Source: Cranoglanis bouderius (taxonomy: Eukaryota > Chordata > Actinopteri > Siluriformes > Cranoglanididae). Taken from it: 64,000 nt of DNA. The position numbers and the translations under genes were made by a program. The stretch is taken from the NCBI GenBank assembly GCA_023630585.1, contig CM042539.1:30467255-30531254 (forward strand). The letters run 5' to 3'. The notes below the pieces were generated by a model. That model ran no database searches. It worked only from the letters and a program-made list of their open reading frames with translations, and was not told the origin of the DNA. Positions 36,371 to 49,294 of the stretch are shown one piece after another. Each line of letters starts with the position of its first letter. The stretch's first letter is position 1.

Positions 36371-37769
36371 ACAGTGTCATGAATGCAAATTTGTAATAAC
36401 TCACACCAGCGTAAAAGTTACAGTTAAGATTCGAGTCATTTCAGCCTCCCATTTTTGTACACCTTTCTGGCCACAAGCTTCAGAATCTTGAGAGCTGCAT
36501 TCTGATCGGTTCTCCATACTTCCATGTGCTGGTTTCCATCGTGAAAATAAGCTTTCCAAAGCAACATATAATGACTGGACTGAAAAACGTTCCCGTCTTC
36601 AAAAGAATTGTGAAGTTTGAAACACATAGTGATCATTACACAAGATAGTCTAGTGTGTTTGCCAACAGGCTATGGGACGAGATCTGTGGTTGGTCAGCTG
36701 CCATGTCAGTCAAATTGTGTATTTCTGTGAAATTAGATGGTTCTTTGCCACATTTATTGACAGAGTGTACCATACTCTCTAGCTAGAAGTCTGGCTTGAG
36801 AGACTAAAGTAAGGGTGAGTGGAGGAACTTAGCAGTCATAGCCTTTATTACGAACTTCATTTGATTAAGAGCATACTCTGCTTAATTGCCTCCTTATTAA
36901 AGCTCTCGGTATCTAATAACTAATAAACAGAATGTCAACACTATAATACTGACTATTGAGGAAAGTTAAGGAAACCACAATGTCCTTTAGCTAGAAATCT
37001 GAACAAGACCACATACATACGTGGCACCAGTAGACCCCAGAAGAAAAAAAAAAAAAGAAATGGCTGGGTGCAAAGTGAACCCAGAAGTACCGGATCATCA
37101 AATCAAACCTTTGCCCCGTAAGCCCTACTTGCTTTGCTGGGTTCTTCTGCCAAGGCAGAGGTCTTGGGTTGGGACTCCACACTGATTCCACATATGATGC
37201 TTATTAAGGCCCAGTTGGAGCCCGTGGCTCTTAACCAAATGGTGTGGGGAATTCTGGGAACACAGGGCTGACTTAAGTGTTAATAGAGACCGTTCCAGCA
37301 CCATCAGCAGCATTCCAAAGTGGGCGTATCCAACAGAAAGTGACGGGGCTGGAGGGTTCCTTGGAGTTGGAATTACAAGCTCTAGCAAGACTTTTTGTAA
37401 GAAGCAGCATACTCTGGCTTCTACAACGTCATTAAGAATTCTTTTGCCTTTTCCTTCACTATTTAATTGCTGCCTATAGGAAGATCTTTATTTTTTAATG
37501 TTTCTTTTGCAAAAGTGTTCCTCCTTCATGCATTTTTGAGGAGTCCTTCCTTGCTGATTGAACCTGGACTTTTGTAGCTGTGATGTGATACAGTTCACTG
37601 TAAATAGCTCTGAAAGGAAACAAAATTGATTTGAATTGAGCTGAGCCAAATTCTGTGTCATGGCGTCATGCCTCTGAAATTTCCTTACTGTCTGTGAGCT
37701 TGGCATATGGGTAAATTGAACAATGCGCTTTGAATATATTGTTAATATATAGATGGCCGATGTCTTAAC

Positions 37770-38120
37770 AAGGTGTTGGGACACAACAAGCCACAGTTCT
37801 TCCAAAATGGTTGGTGTTTTGATGATGGTCGTGGAGAGCACTGTATTACAGATCAGTCCAAAATCTTCCACAGGTGTTCAGCTGGGTTGAGATTTGGTAA
37901 GTGGGAAGGCTATATATGGCGTATGATTTACATAATTTTCATCCTGATCAAAAAAATTCACTGACCCCTCATGTCCTTGCAGATAGGGGCGGAGTCATCC
38001 TCCAAGAGACCACAAAGAGAGAGAGATGAAGAGAGAAATGGTTCCCCATAGGATAAAGGTGTTGATTTACAGTGACACGTCCCTTTAAGAGGACCCAAAC
38101 CATGCCAGACAAATAAATTT
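37770..38120 (+). repeat. probable old DNA-transposon fragment
   Basis: Block order 'gtgttttgatgatggtcgtggagagcactgt', 'tccacaggtgttcagctgggttgagatttgg' and 'caaaccatgccagacaaat' resembles the minus strand of Tc1-like fish elements. No intact frame; class uncertain. Confidence 0.4.
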
Positions 38121-38375
38121 ACATTTAAATAAATTTCGTATTAGTGATTTAAGGAACGAGGCACTGCTTAATATTCTTGGCATAGAAAAGACGTTTAATG
38201 TGGTCTGGTCCACATTTTTATTCTGTCCTAGCAAACACACCTGGGTCAGGTTGTCAAGGTGTGTTAGGAGTTGGAACAGAATGAAAATGTGAACTGGTCA
38301 TTTATCTGACTGGATTAGGATCTCATGTCCCATGTAAGCATACCCAGCTGAGCTAAGATGTGTTATCTATTTGTG

Positions 38376-38407
<32 letters not shown>

Positions 38408-39827
38408 ATATATATATATATAAGACTTTGCTTGTGATGTATAAGACTCAGGTTTCATTAATCAAGTAAACTTTACTGCCATTTTCTGACTTCCTGTTTT
38501 GTTTTGTTTTTTCTTTGTTTTTTTCAGGTATTTACAATCCAAATGGCACCTCCTCTGCAATAGCTTTTGTTTAAAGTTGCTGACTTAATTTATGGAGGGT
38601 AAACAGTGACAAAGTGGAGTTCCTGCAAGGTTCAGCTGGAAGAAAACGACAGGGGATGACAGCAATTGTCTGGCCTAAATCTTCATCTAAACCTCAGTGA
38701 TTGACCAGCGTCCCCATGCCAACGAGGATCGCATTATAGCTGTAATCCATTTTTGCAGATGTAGAGTGGACATCTGCAGCTGATGCACTGCGAGGCAGAG
38801 GCACAGTGTAATGTCTAAGGATATCTGGATTTCACTGCTCACTTCCCAGCGAGACTAAATGAACGTTTACTTCTGGTTTGCTCTGAAAGTGACACACAGC
38901 CTACGCTGGCATTTTTCAGTAGTTTAGGGTCCTTTGATAGGAAGTCCAATTTATCTAGACCTTAAAACCCTAGCCTATGTTTGAGTTTTTTTGCCCACCA
39001 TTCTCTGTATTATCAGGCTTCTAATTATAATAAATATAAGCAGCCATTAATTGGCCGTGTCTCTGTAAGGGATAGCAGTACTCCCTCCCCTGTAAAAAGA
39101 TATGGATGCTGGCTTCTTGGAGATACTGTGGAAGAACATTGGTTGCTGTGGTGTGATTGGCAAGAGCTGGCTAGTGGGTGGCAAATGTCAAATGGCCAAA
39201 TTAGGAGAAAATGGGGTAAAAAAACAAAACAAAACAAGGCACTCATGCATGCCAATTAGGGCTTATTTTCATGGTGTCATACGCTACCAAGTAAGGTCAT
39301 TTGCTATGTAAATGCAAGCAGGATTTTTTATGGTGGGACATTCTATGGTTTAATATTCTGTTGAAGAATATATCATTAATCCAAGGTAATTGTTTAAGCC
39401 ATTACTATCTTAACCATTTGTGATTCAGCAAAACAAAATGTTTTTTCCAAACATAAACTTTGAAGACTGAGTGCAAAAAAAAAAAAGCCTGCAAATTGTA
39501 CTTGTCAGGTTCTAACAGCTAGGCCAGGGGTGTGACCCAAGGATTTGTATTTCCCACCTCTGACACACTGGATTAAACTCAAGAAGAGCAAGAACTGTGT
39601 CTCAAACATATAAAACAGAACTACAAATTGAGCAATACAAAACATATATAATATAGTACATTATAGATTATAGGTGTAGAGCATTAGGCAGGTTTGTTTT
39701 TCATTCTTGCTTATTATCTTGTGTTTATTATCTTATACTGTGTTATTAAATTGTTGGTAGAAATGAATGTTTCTTAAGTTTCTTTCTTTAGTTTTGCACT
39801 TTAACTACAAACAGCTTGTAATGGAAG

Positions 39828-40012
39828 TCGTATTCATTCATTCATTCATTCATCATCAGAAAGCTCTTCATCCTAAGAAGGGTCTTTGCAGATCCAGAGC
39901 CTATCCTTGGAATGGGAATCTTCACACATTCACATGCTCGGGAGCAATCCGCCTTGTTTTCTGGAAGTTGGCGAAAACCAGAGAACCCAGAGGAAAATCA
40001 CACTTTAAAATA
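39828..40012 (+). repeat. partial copy of a dispersed fish repeat
   Basis: Begins with (ATTC)n and contains 'gatccagagcctatccttggaat' and 'gaaaaccagagaacccagaggaaa', collapsed relative to the 53.9 kb copy. Confidence 0.5.
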
Positions 40013-40074
40013 ATGTAAAACTCATTTTTGCGTTAAAGAAAAAAGTCTGTATTTATATATTTAACTGAAACTAC

Positions 40075-41285
40075 TAACCCCATTTCCAGAAAAGTTTTTT
40101 TTCTAAAATGCAATAAAAACAAAAATCTGTGAATAGTCAAGTCTCTTGAAACTTTAATTAACTGACAAAAGTACAAAGAAAAGATATTCAGTGTTTTCAC
40201 TGAACAACTTGATTGTATTTTGTAAATACAGTATAAACAAATTTAGAATTTGATGCCATCAACACACTCAAAAAAAGTTGGGACAGAGGCATGTTTACCG
40301 CTGTTTTACATCACCATTCCTTTTAATTACACTTTTCAATCATTTGGGAACTGAGGATACTAATTGTTGCAGTTTTGCAAGTGGAATTTTTGCCCATTCT
40401 TGCTTGATACAAGACTTCAGCTGCTCAACAGTCCTTGGTCGCCATTGTCTGATTCTCCTCTTCATGATGCGCCATAGGAGACAGATCTGGACTGCTGGCA
40501 AGCCAGTCAAGCGCACGCACTCTGTGTCTACAAAGCCATGCTGTTGTAGCACATGCAGAATGAGGCCTGGCATTGTGGCAGCCTTGATGACAGCATATGT
40601 CTCTCTAAAATCCCAATATATGCCTTCGCGTCAATAGTACCTTCACACATATGCAAGTCAGCCATGCAAAGGACACTGATGCACCCCCATACCATCACAG
40701 ATGCTGGCTTTTGCACCTTTCGCTTATGACAGTCTAGTTGGTCTTTTTCATCTTTGGCACTAGGAACTCGACGTCCCTTTTTCCCGGAAACAAGCTGAAA
40801 CGTGGACTCATCTGACCACAGCACACGTTTCCACTGCCTTTCAGTCCTGCATAGAGTTGATGTGTGGCTTCCTCTTTGCGTAATAGTTTTGGGTTGCATT
40901 TCTGGATGCAGCGGCGGACTGTGTTAAGTGACAACAGTTTTCTGAAGTACTCCCAAGCCCATGTGGTTATATTTATCACAGTAGCATGACGATTTCTCAG
41001 GCAGTGCCGCCTGGTGTTACTTGAATATTCTATAAACTTTTCAGTCTTGTTTTGCCTCTGTCCCAACCCAAGACCAACTTTTGAGTGTGTTGAAGGCATC
41101 AAATTCTAAATTTGTTTACATTTACAAAATTACAATCAAGTTGGAAAGTGAAAACACTGAATATCTTTTCTTTGTATTTTTTTGTCAGTTATTTAAAGTT
41201 TCAAGAGACTTGACTATTCACAGATTTTTGTTTTTATTGCATTTTAGAAAAAAAAAATCCCAATTTGTATTGAAATGGGGTTGTA
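40075..41285 (-). mobile_element. degenerate Tc1/mariner element with long terminal inverted repeats
   Basis: Left end TAACCCCATTTCCAGAAAAG and right end (reverse complement) TACAACCCCATTTC begin inverted repeats of about 210 bp each (to about 40290 and from about 41054), highly similar over most of their length. TA lies at both outer ends, as expected for this superfamily. Between them, the minus strand carries transposase pieces: RKLLSLNTVRRCIQK (helix-turn-helix end), WKRVLWSDESTFQLVSGK (first catalytic Asp), SVMVWGCISV, and a C-terminal piece with RPRTVEQLKSCIKQEW. They lie in different frames, so the gene is dead. Confidence 0.88.
40340..41102 (-). pseudogene. broken Tc1-like transposase inside the 40.1-41.3 kb element
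   Basis: Three overlapping minus-strand frames (41102-40734, 40899-40528, 40573-40340) carry successive parts of a Tc1 transposase. The first Asp of the DDE triad is seen in WSDEST; the second Asp and the Glu regions are disrupted by frameshifts. It would not encode an active enzyme. Confidence 0.85.
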
Positions 41286-42389
41286 TTAATAAATAACACT
41301 CTGTCCTAAAGTACACTGGTAAGTTTGTGTTTTGTTTTTTTTTTTTCCCAATGAGAAAACGTAGACGGCGAAATCTATAGCTTGATTAAAATACATTTGT
41401 TTAAAATGTATTTAAGTTTGATTTACATGTTACATTCTAGACTTCATATGATCTTTGTTGGCAGATTAGCTAAACAAGCTAACTGTACTAGCTACACACA
41501 CTCACCAGAGGCCCCAACGATCTTTCCTTCGTGCTTCCAAGCTTTATTTTTCACTGCTTAAAGATAGGTTGATAGGTATATGACAGGATAAGATGAAACC
41601 ACAGGAGTAAGACTTCCTTAAACTTTTTCGTACGTCAAAATTGAAATGAGAAATAAAGTTCCGAGCGGGGAAATGAAGAAACGTCTGACCATGCACGGTA
41701 TAGGACTGGTCGCTTTTTGTTTGTTGCTCGCTAGGGTCAGTGTAGGCTTAGTTAGCTAGCCAACGTCAACTGAGAACCGTCACTTATTATTATTGCGTTT
41801 TTGACGTAAAAAAATTAATTACGGCTTACACTTTTACAATCCTCTCACGTACAGACCGCCACAAAAATCTGATCTATGTCTAGACCTGTGCATTATACAG
41901 ACGTTTACGTGTTATATCGTAGTATAAAATCCGAGACAGTGCTTTCGTAGTCAGCTGATAAGTTGAGTTAAATCAAGAACGAAACTCTGCAGTACCCTCA
42001 CCCTCCATGACTGGAATCCGACACATCTGACCCAGACCTATAAGATCAAAGAGCATTGCGTCTCGCCACTTTTCTCCACAAATAGGACTTCTAGGCTATT
42101 GAACACACTATGCGCCGGGTCAAAGACATGCAAAGCATCTGAGACATGAACACACTGAGCTGAACCTTAGCTGTAATATAAATAGTCCTATTCTGTGGTT
42201 AATTTTTTTTTTTTTTTGTACTGTAATGACTCACACTGCAAGTCCCACAGGCAAGAAGAAACGATAATCTAGCAAATGGAAGTCAATCTGATCTGAATAA
42301 TTTATGATAACTTTTTTAACACAGATGAGTGACATTGTAATCTATATATACCTGACATATGACACATATGATGTGCAATCATGTATTGT

Positions 42390-42395
<6 letters not shown>

Positions 42396-42457
<62 letters not shown>
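42396..42457. repeat. (TA)n microsatellite
   Basis: Roughly 31 uninterrupted TA units. Confidence 0.97.
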
Positions 42458-42459
<2 letters not shown>

Positions 42460-45219
42460 TGTTGTAGTGTAATAAGTAGCATATATAATAATAATCCTGA
42501 AACTTTGTGTGCCTGTGTGCAAAAATGCTATAGTTGTGTTTACAAAATGCATTAAAAACCTAATTTCCTTCATGCATACACTATCTCATTAAACCCAACC
42601 TTTTATTAAAATAAAAACTCGATGTATTTGTACGGCAAAATCTTACTTATCTAATTTAAAATGTACTCATTTCTTATTCCCGCGGAGGGAGGGCGAGACG
42701 CTGACTTGAACAGCTGCTTCATGACCCAAAAAACTGTCAGTCTTTCCCTGGAATAAATTGTGGAATGTTTCATTTTTATTGCAGGGGGAATGAGAAAGCG
42801 TTGTTCCGCTTGGGAAAGTGGTGCGCGCGAATTTAAGTGTAGATTTATACATAAATTAGATTTCGAAACGTGTTTAATGTTAGCACGAAGTCATTTGAAC
42901 GAGCATTTTTGGTATTTTAATGAATAAACACGAGCGGAGAGAAGTGAACCCCCCCGCCGCCCGGAGCCCGTTTTCAGACGGACCTGTAGTAGAATCAATT
43001 CACCGAGTGGGGAGCTTGAAACCGTCCACTCGCGCTTCTGAGGTGAGTTTGGAGAGAAAGAAGTGTTGAGCACAGTTTAGATTTCGCCGTCGTGTGTCTC
43101 TCACGCTTAGTAAACTAACCGAACAGTATCACATATATTTATATATTTTAAACATTTACACGCGTATACAGATAGAAAGACAGCTCTAGGTAGATAATGG
43201 AGTGTGGTTAGTTTGTTTTGGACGGAAGAAACCGCCTCAGAACAGCGCCTTAGTACCGCACGCGCGTGTTTGGCGCGAGAAATGTTCAATATATATCAAA
43301 TTATATAGATATAATTTTGTCCTCAGTGTATGTTGTTGAACCTGAGGAATTTGCTAGTTTTTTTTTGGGAGGGTGGGGGGTTTAGGAAAGCAAAATGAAG
43401 GCCTAGAAGTTTATCTTGAGGAAATACGAGTAGTATGAAAACAAAAGGCAATACACAAAGCAATGAACTCTGGGTAAAAACTCTTTCAGCTCTAGCTAAG
43501 AAGTAAAAAAAAAAAAAAAAATCAAAGAAAACAATCAAAAATGAACTTTTTTTTTAATCCTATCAAAACAATTTGAGCACTCATTCATACCTTAAAGCTT
43601 AAATGAAGGTAAGTCTTCATACATTCAATAGCAGAGCATTAAGATACCTGAGAAACACACCGATGTTCACAGTAATGTACATGAAATCTGCTTAAAAACC
43701 TATAAAATGGAGGTGTTGTCAGCTGTCAATCATCTCTCAAGGTCATTCGGATTCGTGGAAGCAGTTCACTCGGAGGGCCAAAGGTGGTAAAACAGGTTAA
43801 ACAGATTGTTCATAAGGTGTGAAGATACCTTAAGAATGTCTGGTACGGTAACAATGTCACCTAATGATGTTTCATTAAAAAACAACATGCATCTGAAATG
43901 CTTAAAAAAGCAAGCCTTCTGTGGTAACTTTGCTTTCTCTTCAACGATGGAGACTGACATGGATCGATGCCCGATATTTTCTGACGGCTATACTGAACGG
44001 GCCACCTTGGTATCAGTTTTGGGTTCTTGGTGTCCTCCCAGAAGTCTTCCCAAACTACCAAAGTGAAGTTGCTTAGCTCCCCCTGTGTGAAGACAAAGGT
44101 AGCACACACCATCGACACTTTGCAACTGAAGATCAGGAGTGGAAAGGTATGGAAAGCTCACGGTTTGTCAGGTACAACCCAAAATCAAGGTTGTTTTTTC
44201 TTTCTTTCTTTCTTTCTTTTTTTTTTTTTTCATACCACAACTCAAGTTCAAATCAAACAGGATGACCGGCTTCAGCTTTATTGGGGTAAAATGAACAATA
44301 TCAAATTTTCCACTCAAACAAATGCTGAAATAATGTTGCTTTCCAACACAGAAATATTCTCCTAAGAACTACTTTAAAAGGGAATAGTATTTTCTCTCAA
44401 ATCCATCTGGCAAAATGATCTTAAACATCTTTTAAAAATAAATGCAAACAAATTATGCTTGATTACTCTCCAGAAAACAGTTAAGGAAGTCTGACAAAAT
44501 ATGAGCGCACAGATTGCGCACACACAAATCCATATAGAAGATATTTTAAAGCCCTGGCAACACGAAGCATTTACCAACGGTGGATTCGAGAAATAAATGT
44601 TCCTGACTACAGTTTAATTCTAACTCGAATCCTCAATGTTAATTTGGTAGCACTGACATCGCGTACACCAAATATACTCTCGCCCAACTCGAAGCCACCA
44701 GAAATCTCTTAAGGGTATTCTTTGTTTCACAGTCAGTGGTAAATTCAGCACACAAGCTATAGACACCAGTAAGAAGCTAATTATGAAATTGGGCTTTAAC
44801 ATAAAAGAGACAGATGGTTGTTGACCTGCGCAAGTTGGGTAATGAATATAAAGAGTTATATGGGCAGTTGAAACAACAATTAAGCCTCTTGCGGATTCAT
44901 GGGGTTGTCAAGTTTTAAAACAGCAAGCTGTTCGGAAGGGTTTCATGAAAGAAGCGCTTAAAATGCAGTACCTGAACTTCACCAGGTGTCACTTAAACTA
45001 CAGTTAGAAAATGTGCTAAAATTGAAGGCCAGAATGTAACCCTGTGGCCATGCACACCATCGGCATGTTTGATGAAAATGTTGTTTCGCAGCTGCAGTAA
45101 GATTCTGAACTCCGCTAAGATGTTTGAAAACCCAAAACCTGGTTGCTTCTGCAGGAGGGTAAAACTGAGTTTTCCAGTCTTTCACAGTGATGTTTGTTGG
45201 TAAATGAGACCTTTTAGCT

Positions 45220-45370
45220 GTACTCAGGTTTGACGCACGTCGATTGAAGAGGGCTTTGACTGAATGCGCGTTGTGATGTCACATGATGTCACGTGTCTTG
45301 GCCCAAATTAATTGCATTAATTTCTGGGATGGCAAAATCGCCAAATCCTTAGAGGGACTGGCTTTCCAAC
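45220..45370 (+). repeat. shorter copy of the 14.45 kb dispersed repeat
   Basis: 'gaagagggctttgactgaatgcgcgttgtgatgtcac', 'gtgtcttggcccaaatt' and 'aaatcgccaaatccttagagggac' match the 14.45 kb copy; the middle is deleted. DNA to the left (43.7-45.2 kb) may be the body of a larger dead element. Confidence 0.55.
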
Positions 45371-46650
45371 AGGCATGCACCAAATCTGTGCTTTGCTGTG
45401 GCCATTTCAATCTCCGGATTTAAACGTTATCTACAAACCTGTGGTCTGAAATGAAATGTTTTGCAAAATCAGTTCTTGCAAAATCATCTGGAACCTTAAG
45501 ATAGTACAAGATGTCCAGTGTCTACTAAAAACCTGAACTTTGCTCACGGAGTTCAAGAGAACAGAATAAATATACTCTTTTTTTTTTCTTTTTTCTTTTA
45601 ATTTTTTTTTAATTCTGTTCATGAACAAATGCTTTGTATAATGCAGCTAGACAGTATAACTACATTGAAGCTAGATCCATCAGTGATTTAACATCTAATA
45701 ACTGCCAGCTACTTGATTTAAAATAGTGACAATACCTCATACCTCAATATCTCACTACTGAAAATTGTGTAAGGAATACAACATGACAGGGGAGTGCTGT
45801 GAAATTAATCAAGTGATGTGATGCAAAAACAAAACAGCTTGAGAAACCAGAACATGCACTGAAACTGGAGACTCCTTCCAAAAAAGGTAGTGTAAAAATG
45901 AGTCCACTTTTATTTATTTGCCAAATATATTCTATAATCCGTTTTATTTATTTATTTATTATTACTGTGAACAGAGTAGACAGTTATGTACTGTATGTTC
46001 AAAAAAAGTAGCTCAACAATGTAAAAGTTTGTGATCGGACACACGGGGTTATAGAACCTGTTTTACCTCTTTAACACACAAGACTGAACTCATCAGGTAC
46101 TTAAGAAAGCCTTCATGACCTCAGTCCTTTGTGTTAGATCTGGGAAAACAAAAATGTGCAATTGATTAGAGTCTCCAGAACTGGGATTGAGAACTTCTGT
46201 GGTAGACAGGGCAGCATTAAGCTAATGCCTGGCCCGGGGCTGATGAATACATGAGGCCCCACATTTCTGAAATGTTTCCTCAAAGCACATGCAACAGATA
46301 CACTTTTATTTGAAACGTTTCATCCATAAGTCCGTCATGTTATGTTATTTCATCCATAACAAGTCCGTCATCTTGCTGTGACGTTTTAGATACATTTATT
46401 TATGCTGAACCCAGAATGTGGTACAACCAATGATCTTATAAACTGTATTATAACCATGTGTTATATGCACTGAGGTTTTCATAGCTACAATTTAGAAAAA
46501 AGTTCTTTCTGAGCCAGTGGCAGTGACTGATCTAGCTCTCCAGCTCACATCACAGCTGCTGGTTAAATGAGTTGAGGGAGCAGGCTTGGTTGAGTCACCA
46601 ACAGTGTGTAAAACCTGACTGAGATATACTTGCATAAGCCAGTGTTACCA

Positions 46651-46976
46651 AAGTCTAGTCACTGACCACCATTGTTCCCAATGACCAATCACTGATCACC
46701 ATTGTTCCCAATGACCAATCACTGATCACCATTGTTCCCAATGACCAATCACTGATCACCATTGTTCCCAATGACCAATCACTGATCACCATGGTTCCCA
46801 ATGACCAATCACTGATCACCATTGTTCCCAATGACCAATAACTGATCGCTATTGTTCCAAATAAACAATTGCTTATCCCCATTGTTCCCAATGACCAATG
46901 GCTCATCACCATGTTTACCAACAAAGAATCACTAGTCACCATTTTTACCAACAATCATTGATCCCCATTGTTCCCT
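46651..46976. repeat. 30-bp minisatellite, ten units plus a partial, with CCAAT boxes
   Basis: Unit 'atgaccaatcactgatcacc attgttccca' is repeated exactly every 30 bp from 46681, with a diverged unit before it and several degenerating units after 46831. The perfect NF-Y type motif GACCAATCA occurs in the units at 46681, 46711, 46741, 46771 and 46801; GACCAATAA follows at 46831 and GACCAATGG at 46891. Because the period is a multiple of three, the minus strand is open for 99 codons as a ten-residue repeat, but that is a by-product. Confidence 0.9.
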
Positions 46977-49084
46977 ACTGTTCCGATTCTGTGAAAATGC
47001 ATATTAAACAAACGTTTTTTTTTTCTTTTCCAGGCATTAGCTACTTTCCCCTGAAAAGAGGGAAGCAGAGGGAACCTGGAAAATAAAAAAAAAACTTTTT
47101 CTAAGAACGTAAAACATTGCTTGGCCAAGTATTTTGCATTTGAAATGCAGCTCGTGTTTGGAGAGCTTGCTGATAAACTGTAACCAATAACGCGAGCTAT
47201 TGCTATCTTGGTCACGGTGGAGTGTGTCATTTCCTGTATGAGACATCTAGAATGGCTCATCAGTCAATGGAGGCTGTTATTCCTCTGTTCTTTTCTCTCT
47301 TTTTTTAACAAGGTGCTTGCATGTTGTTGATGCCTTTAGGCTTGTTCCAATATTTAAATTTTTATAACATTATAATTGACGCAACTTAAATCATGGTGTA
47401 TTATCATAGAATTGTTTTTTGGAGGGGAGACAGCATCTGTTCTTGTTCAGTAGCGTTTTAATAAGCGTTCATTTAAATATGAATGTTAATCCAAATGTTA
47501 ATGAAAATGTTAGCATCATAGTCCTCAGTAAGTGCAGCAGTTCTTGAAACATTCATGAAAGTGGCGAAGAGAATTATTGACTCAGATCAGGACCTTGAAA
47601 CATAGCTGTCTTTTTTTTTTTGTCGCCTTCAAAATGGGGCAGGGTTTATCTCAAGAGCTGACAGTGACTATTTTGAAGTAACAGTATTGTATATTAAATG
47701 TAGTTTGGGGATTCGACCAGCTTTGCTTAAACTTAGACAGTACTGAGGTTGATGGTATGACACATCATGAACAGAGAGATGTAGACGTGTGAGAGAAAAA
47801 GAGAGATAAACAGCAAGAAAGCACCGGTGCGTCATATGTTTTGCTATGTGAGTCATCACAAAAAGCTCAACGATGAGCAGCCCCACCCTTCCCTACCAAT
47901 CAGATACGTCAAGCACAAGGAGCCTTTAGGGCTTTCATGCACACAAGCCATCAGTCTTGAAGTGTGTGTGTGTGTGTTTGAGTGATTGTTTTGTTTTTTG
48001 AATCCCGCCATGCTACAATTTTGGAAGGTGTACATTGTGAAAGTCTGGTGCTCTTATGGCCTACGTGCCAGCATTAAAGGTTCCATCTCCATTGTTCCTC
48101 TGGAGAGATCCTCGTACTCTACAACAGATGGGGTTTCCGTTTAATAGATGGTTCCAAGCAGAACCTCTTTTATAAAGCTAAGAACCTGTAACTATACGAT
48201 ATCCTTAAACAGCATTTTTTTTTTTTTTTGTTACAAGACTGTAGGCATGGGACCAGGTCCAATGGAGAGAATTCATGGCATGAAACATTCAGCACTGGGT
48301 GGAAAAACAAATCAGCACTGTAAATCTGTAAATGCTGGCATACGAAGAGATTCAAATTGTAGCCGAACCAGTTGTAATTCCACCCTCTATGGAGATGCTG
48401 AATATGCCACAAACAGTTGCGTAATGTTTGTGAAAGGGCACCAAGCCAGAACCGCTGGAGACAGACAACTTATTGACTTGTGCCGGGTGACTAATGTCAT
48501 GACGTCACGTGAGAAACTGAGCTCCAATTATTATCGAGGAAATAAGGGCATGTTGGCAAGTGTTCATGGAAACCCCAAACCAGCCAAATGGTGATAAGGC
48601 AGTACTGCATGTACAGTTGTTGGAGTCCACAAAAAGATAAACATGATTTGAGTGCTCCTAAGACCCACATTATATTGTTCTTCATGGTTTTACGTCATTT
48701 TATGACGTATGCATGGTCTCGGAACCAAAGTTCATCAGTTCAGAAAAGTGTTTTTCTTTAAAACGGATTTCAGTGGTCTAGATGGTGAGTTGAGTATAGC
48801 TTCAAACAAGGTAGTCTCTTTATCAGGTTCAAGGTAACATGTAACTATGCATCAAGTTAGGAATAAAACACCCGTGGGGCGGGGTGCTCTTATAGGAAAA
48901 TGATCATCGATGGGATAGTGTGATACAGCTTGATGCAAAGCAGAGTTCTTGTTAACACCCCGAACAGCATATCCTGAAGTGCTTTAATCCTCTGAAACAA
49001 GTTCGTTCCTGTTATTACTTGTGCTACAAACAGTCCTTCCCTCACCAGCCTTTGTCCTGAGGACTTTTCTATGACCGAAAACCT

Positions 49085-49215
49085 GCCGACTGTTACAAAG
49101 CACTGAAACTGGAGACTCATTCAAAAAATGTTACATAAAAGTCTCCTCACAGAAGAACTTCACCATATCGACAATAACAAGACAGGATTGAGAATTCAAC
49201 AGCGCTGTGGTGGTT
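49085..49215 (-). repeat. dispersed repeat family member, inverted
   Basis: 'gttacaaagcactgaaactggagactcattcaaaaaatgttac' is the reverse complement of the core at 51330-51365. Confidence 0.55.
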
Positions 49216-49294
49216 AACTAGCTAACATTCGATGTCCATCTCTCCATGTCGTCAACTAGTATAATCTTAACATACCTTCAGTAATAAGTTCATA

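Noticed and set aside
36436..36636. 66-codon minus-strand frame with a natural-looking composition (HYMLLWKAYFHDGN)
   Set aside because: Reads more like real protein than its neighbours and may be an old exon or transposon relic, but I cannot match it to any family or join it to another exon.
43766..45185. Several short frames suggesting a dead hAT-like or BED-zinc-finger transposase
   Set aside because: Fragments carry no decisive motif. The only firm point is the flanking dispersed repeat at 45.2 kb.
46655..46954. 99-codon minus-strand frame with a ten-residue repeat
   Set aside because: It is the translation of the 30-bp minisatellite; an open frame is expected when the unit length is a multiple of three and lacks stops.
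48148..48594. 148-codon open frame on the plus strand
   Set aside because: Looked gene-like by length, but includes a poly-Phe stretch from a T run and matches no family I know.
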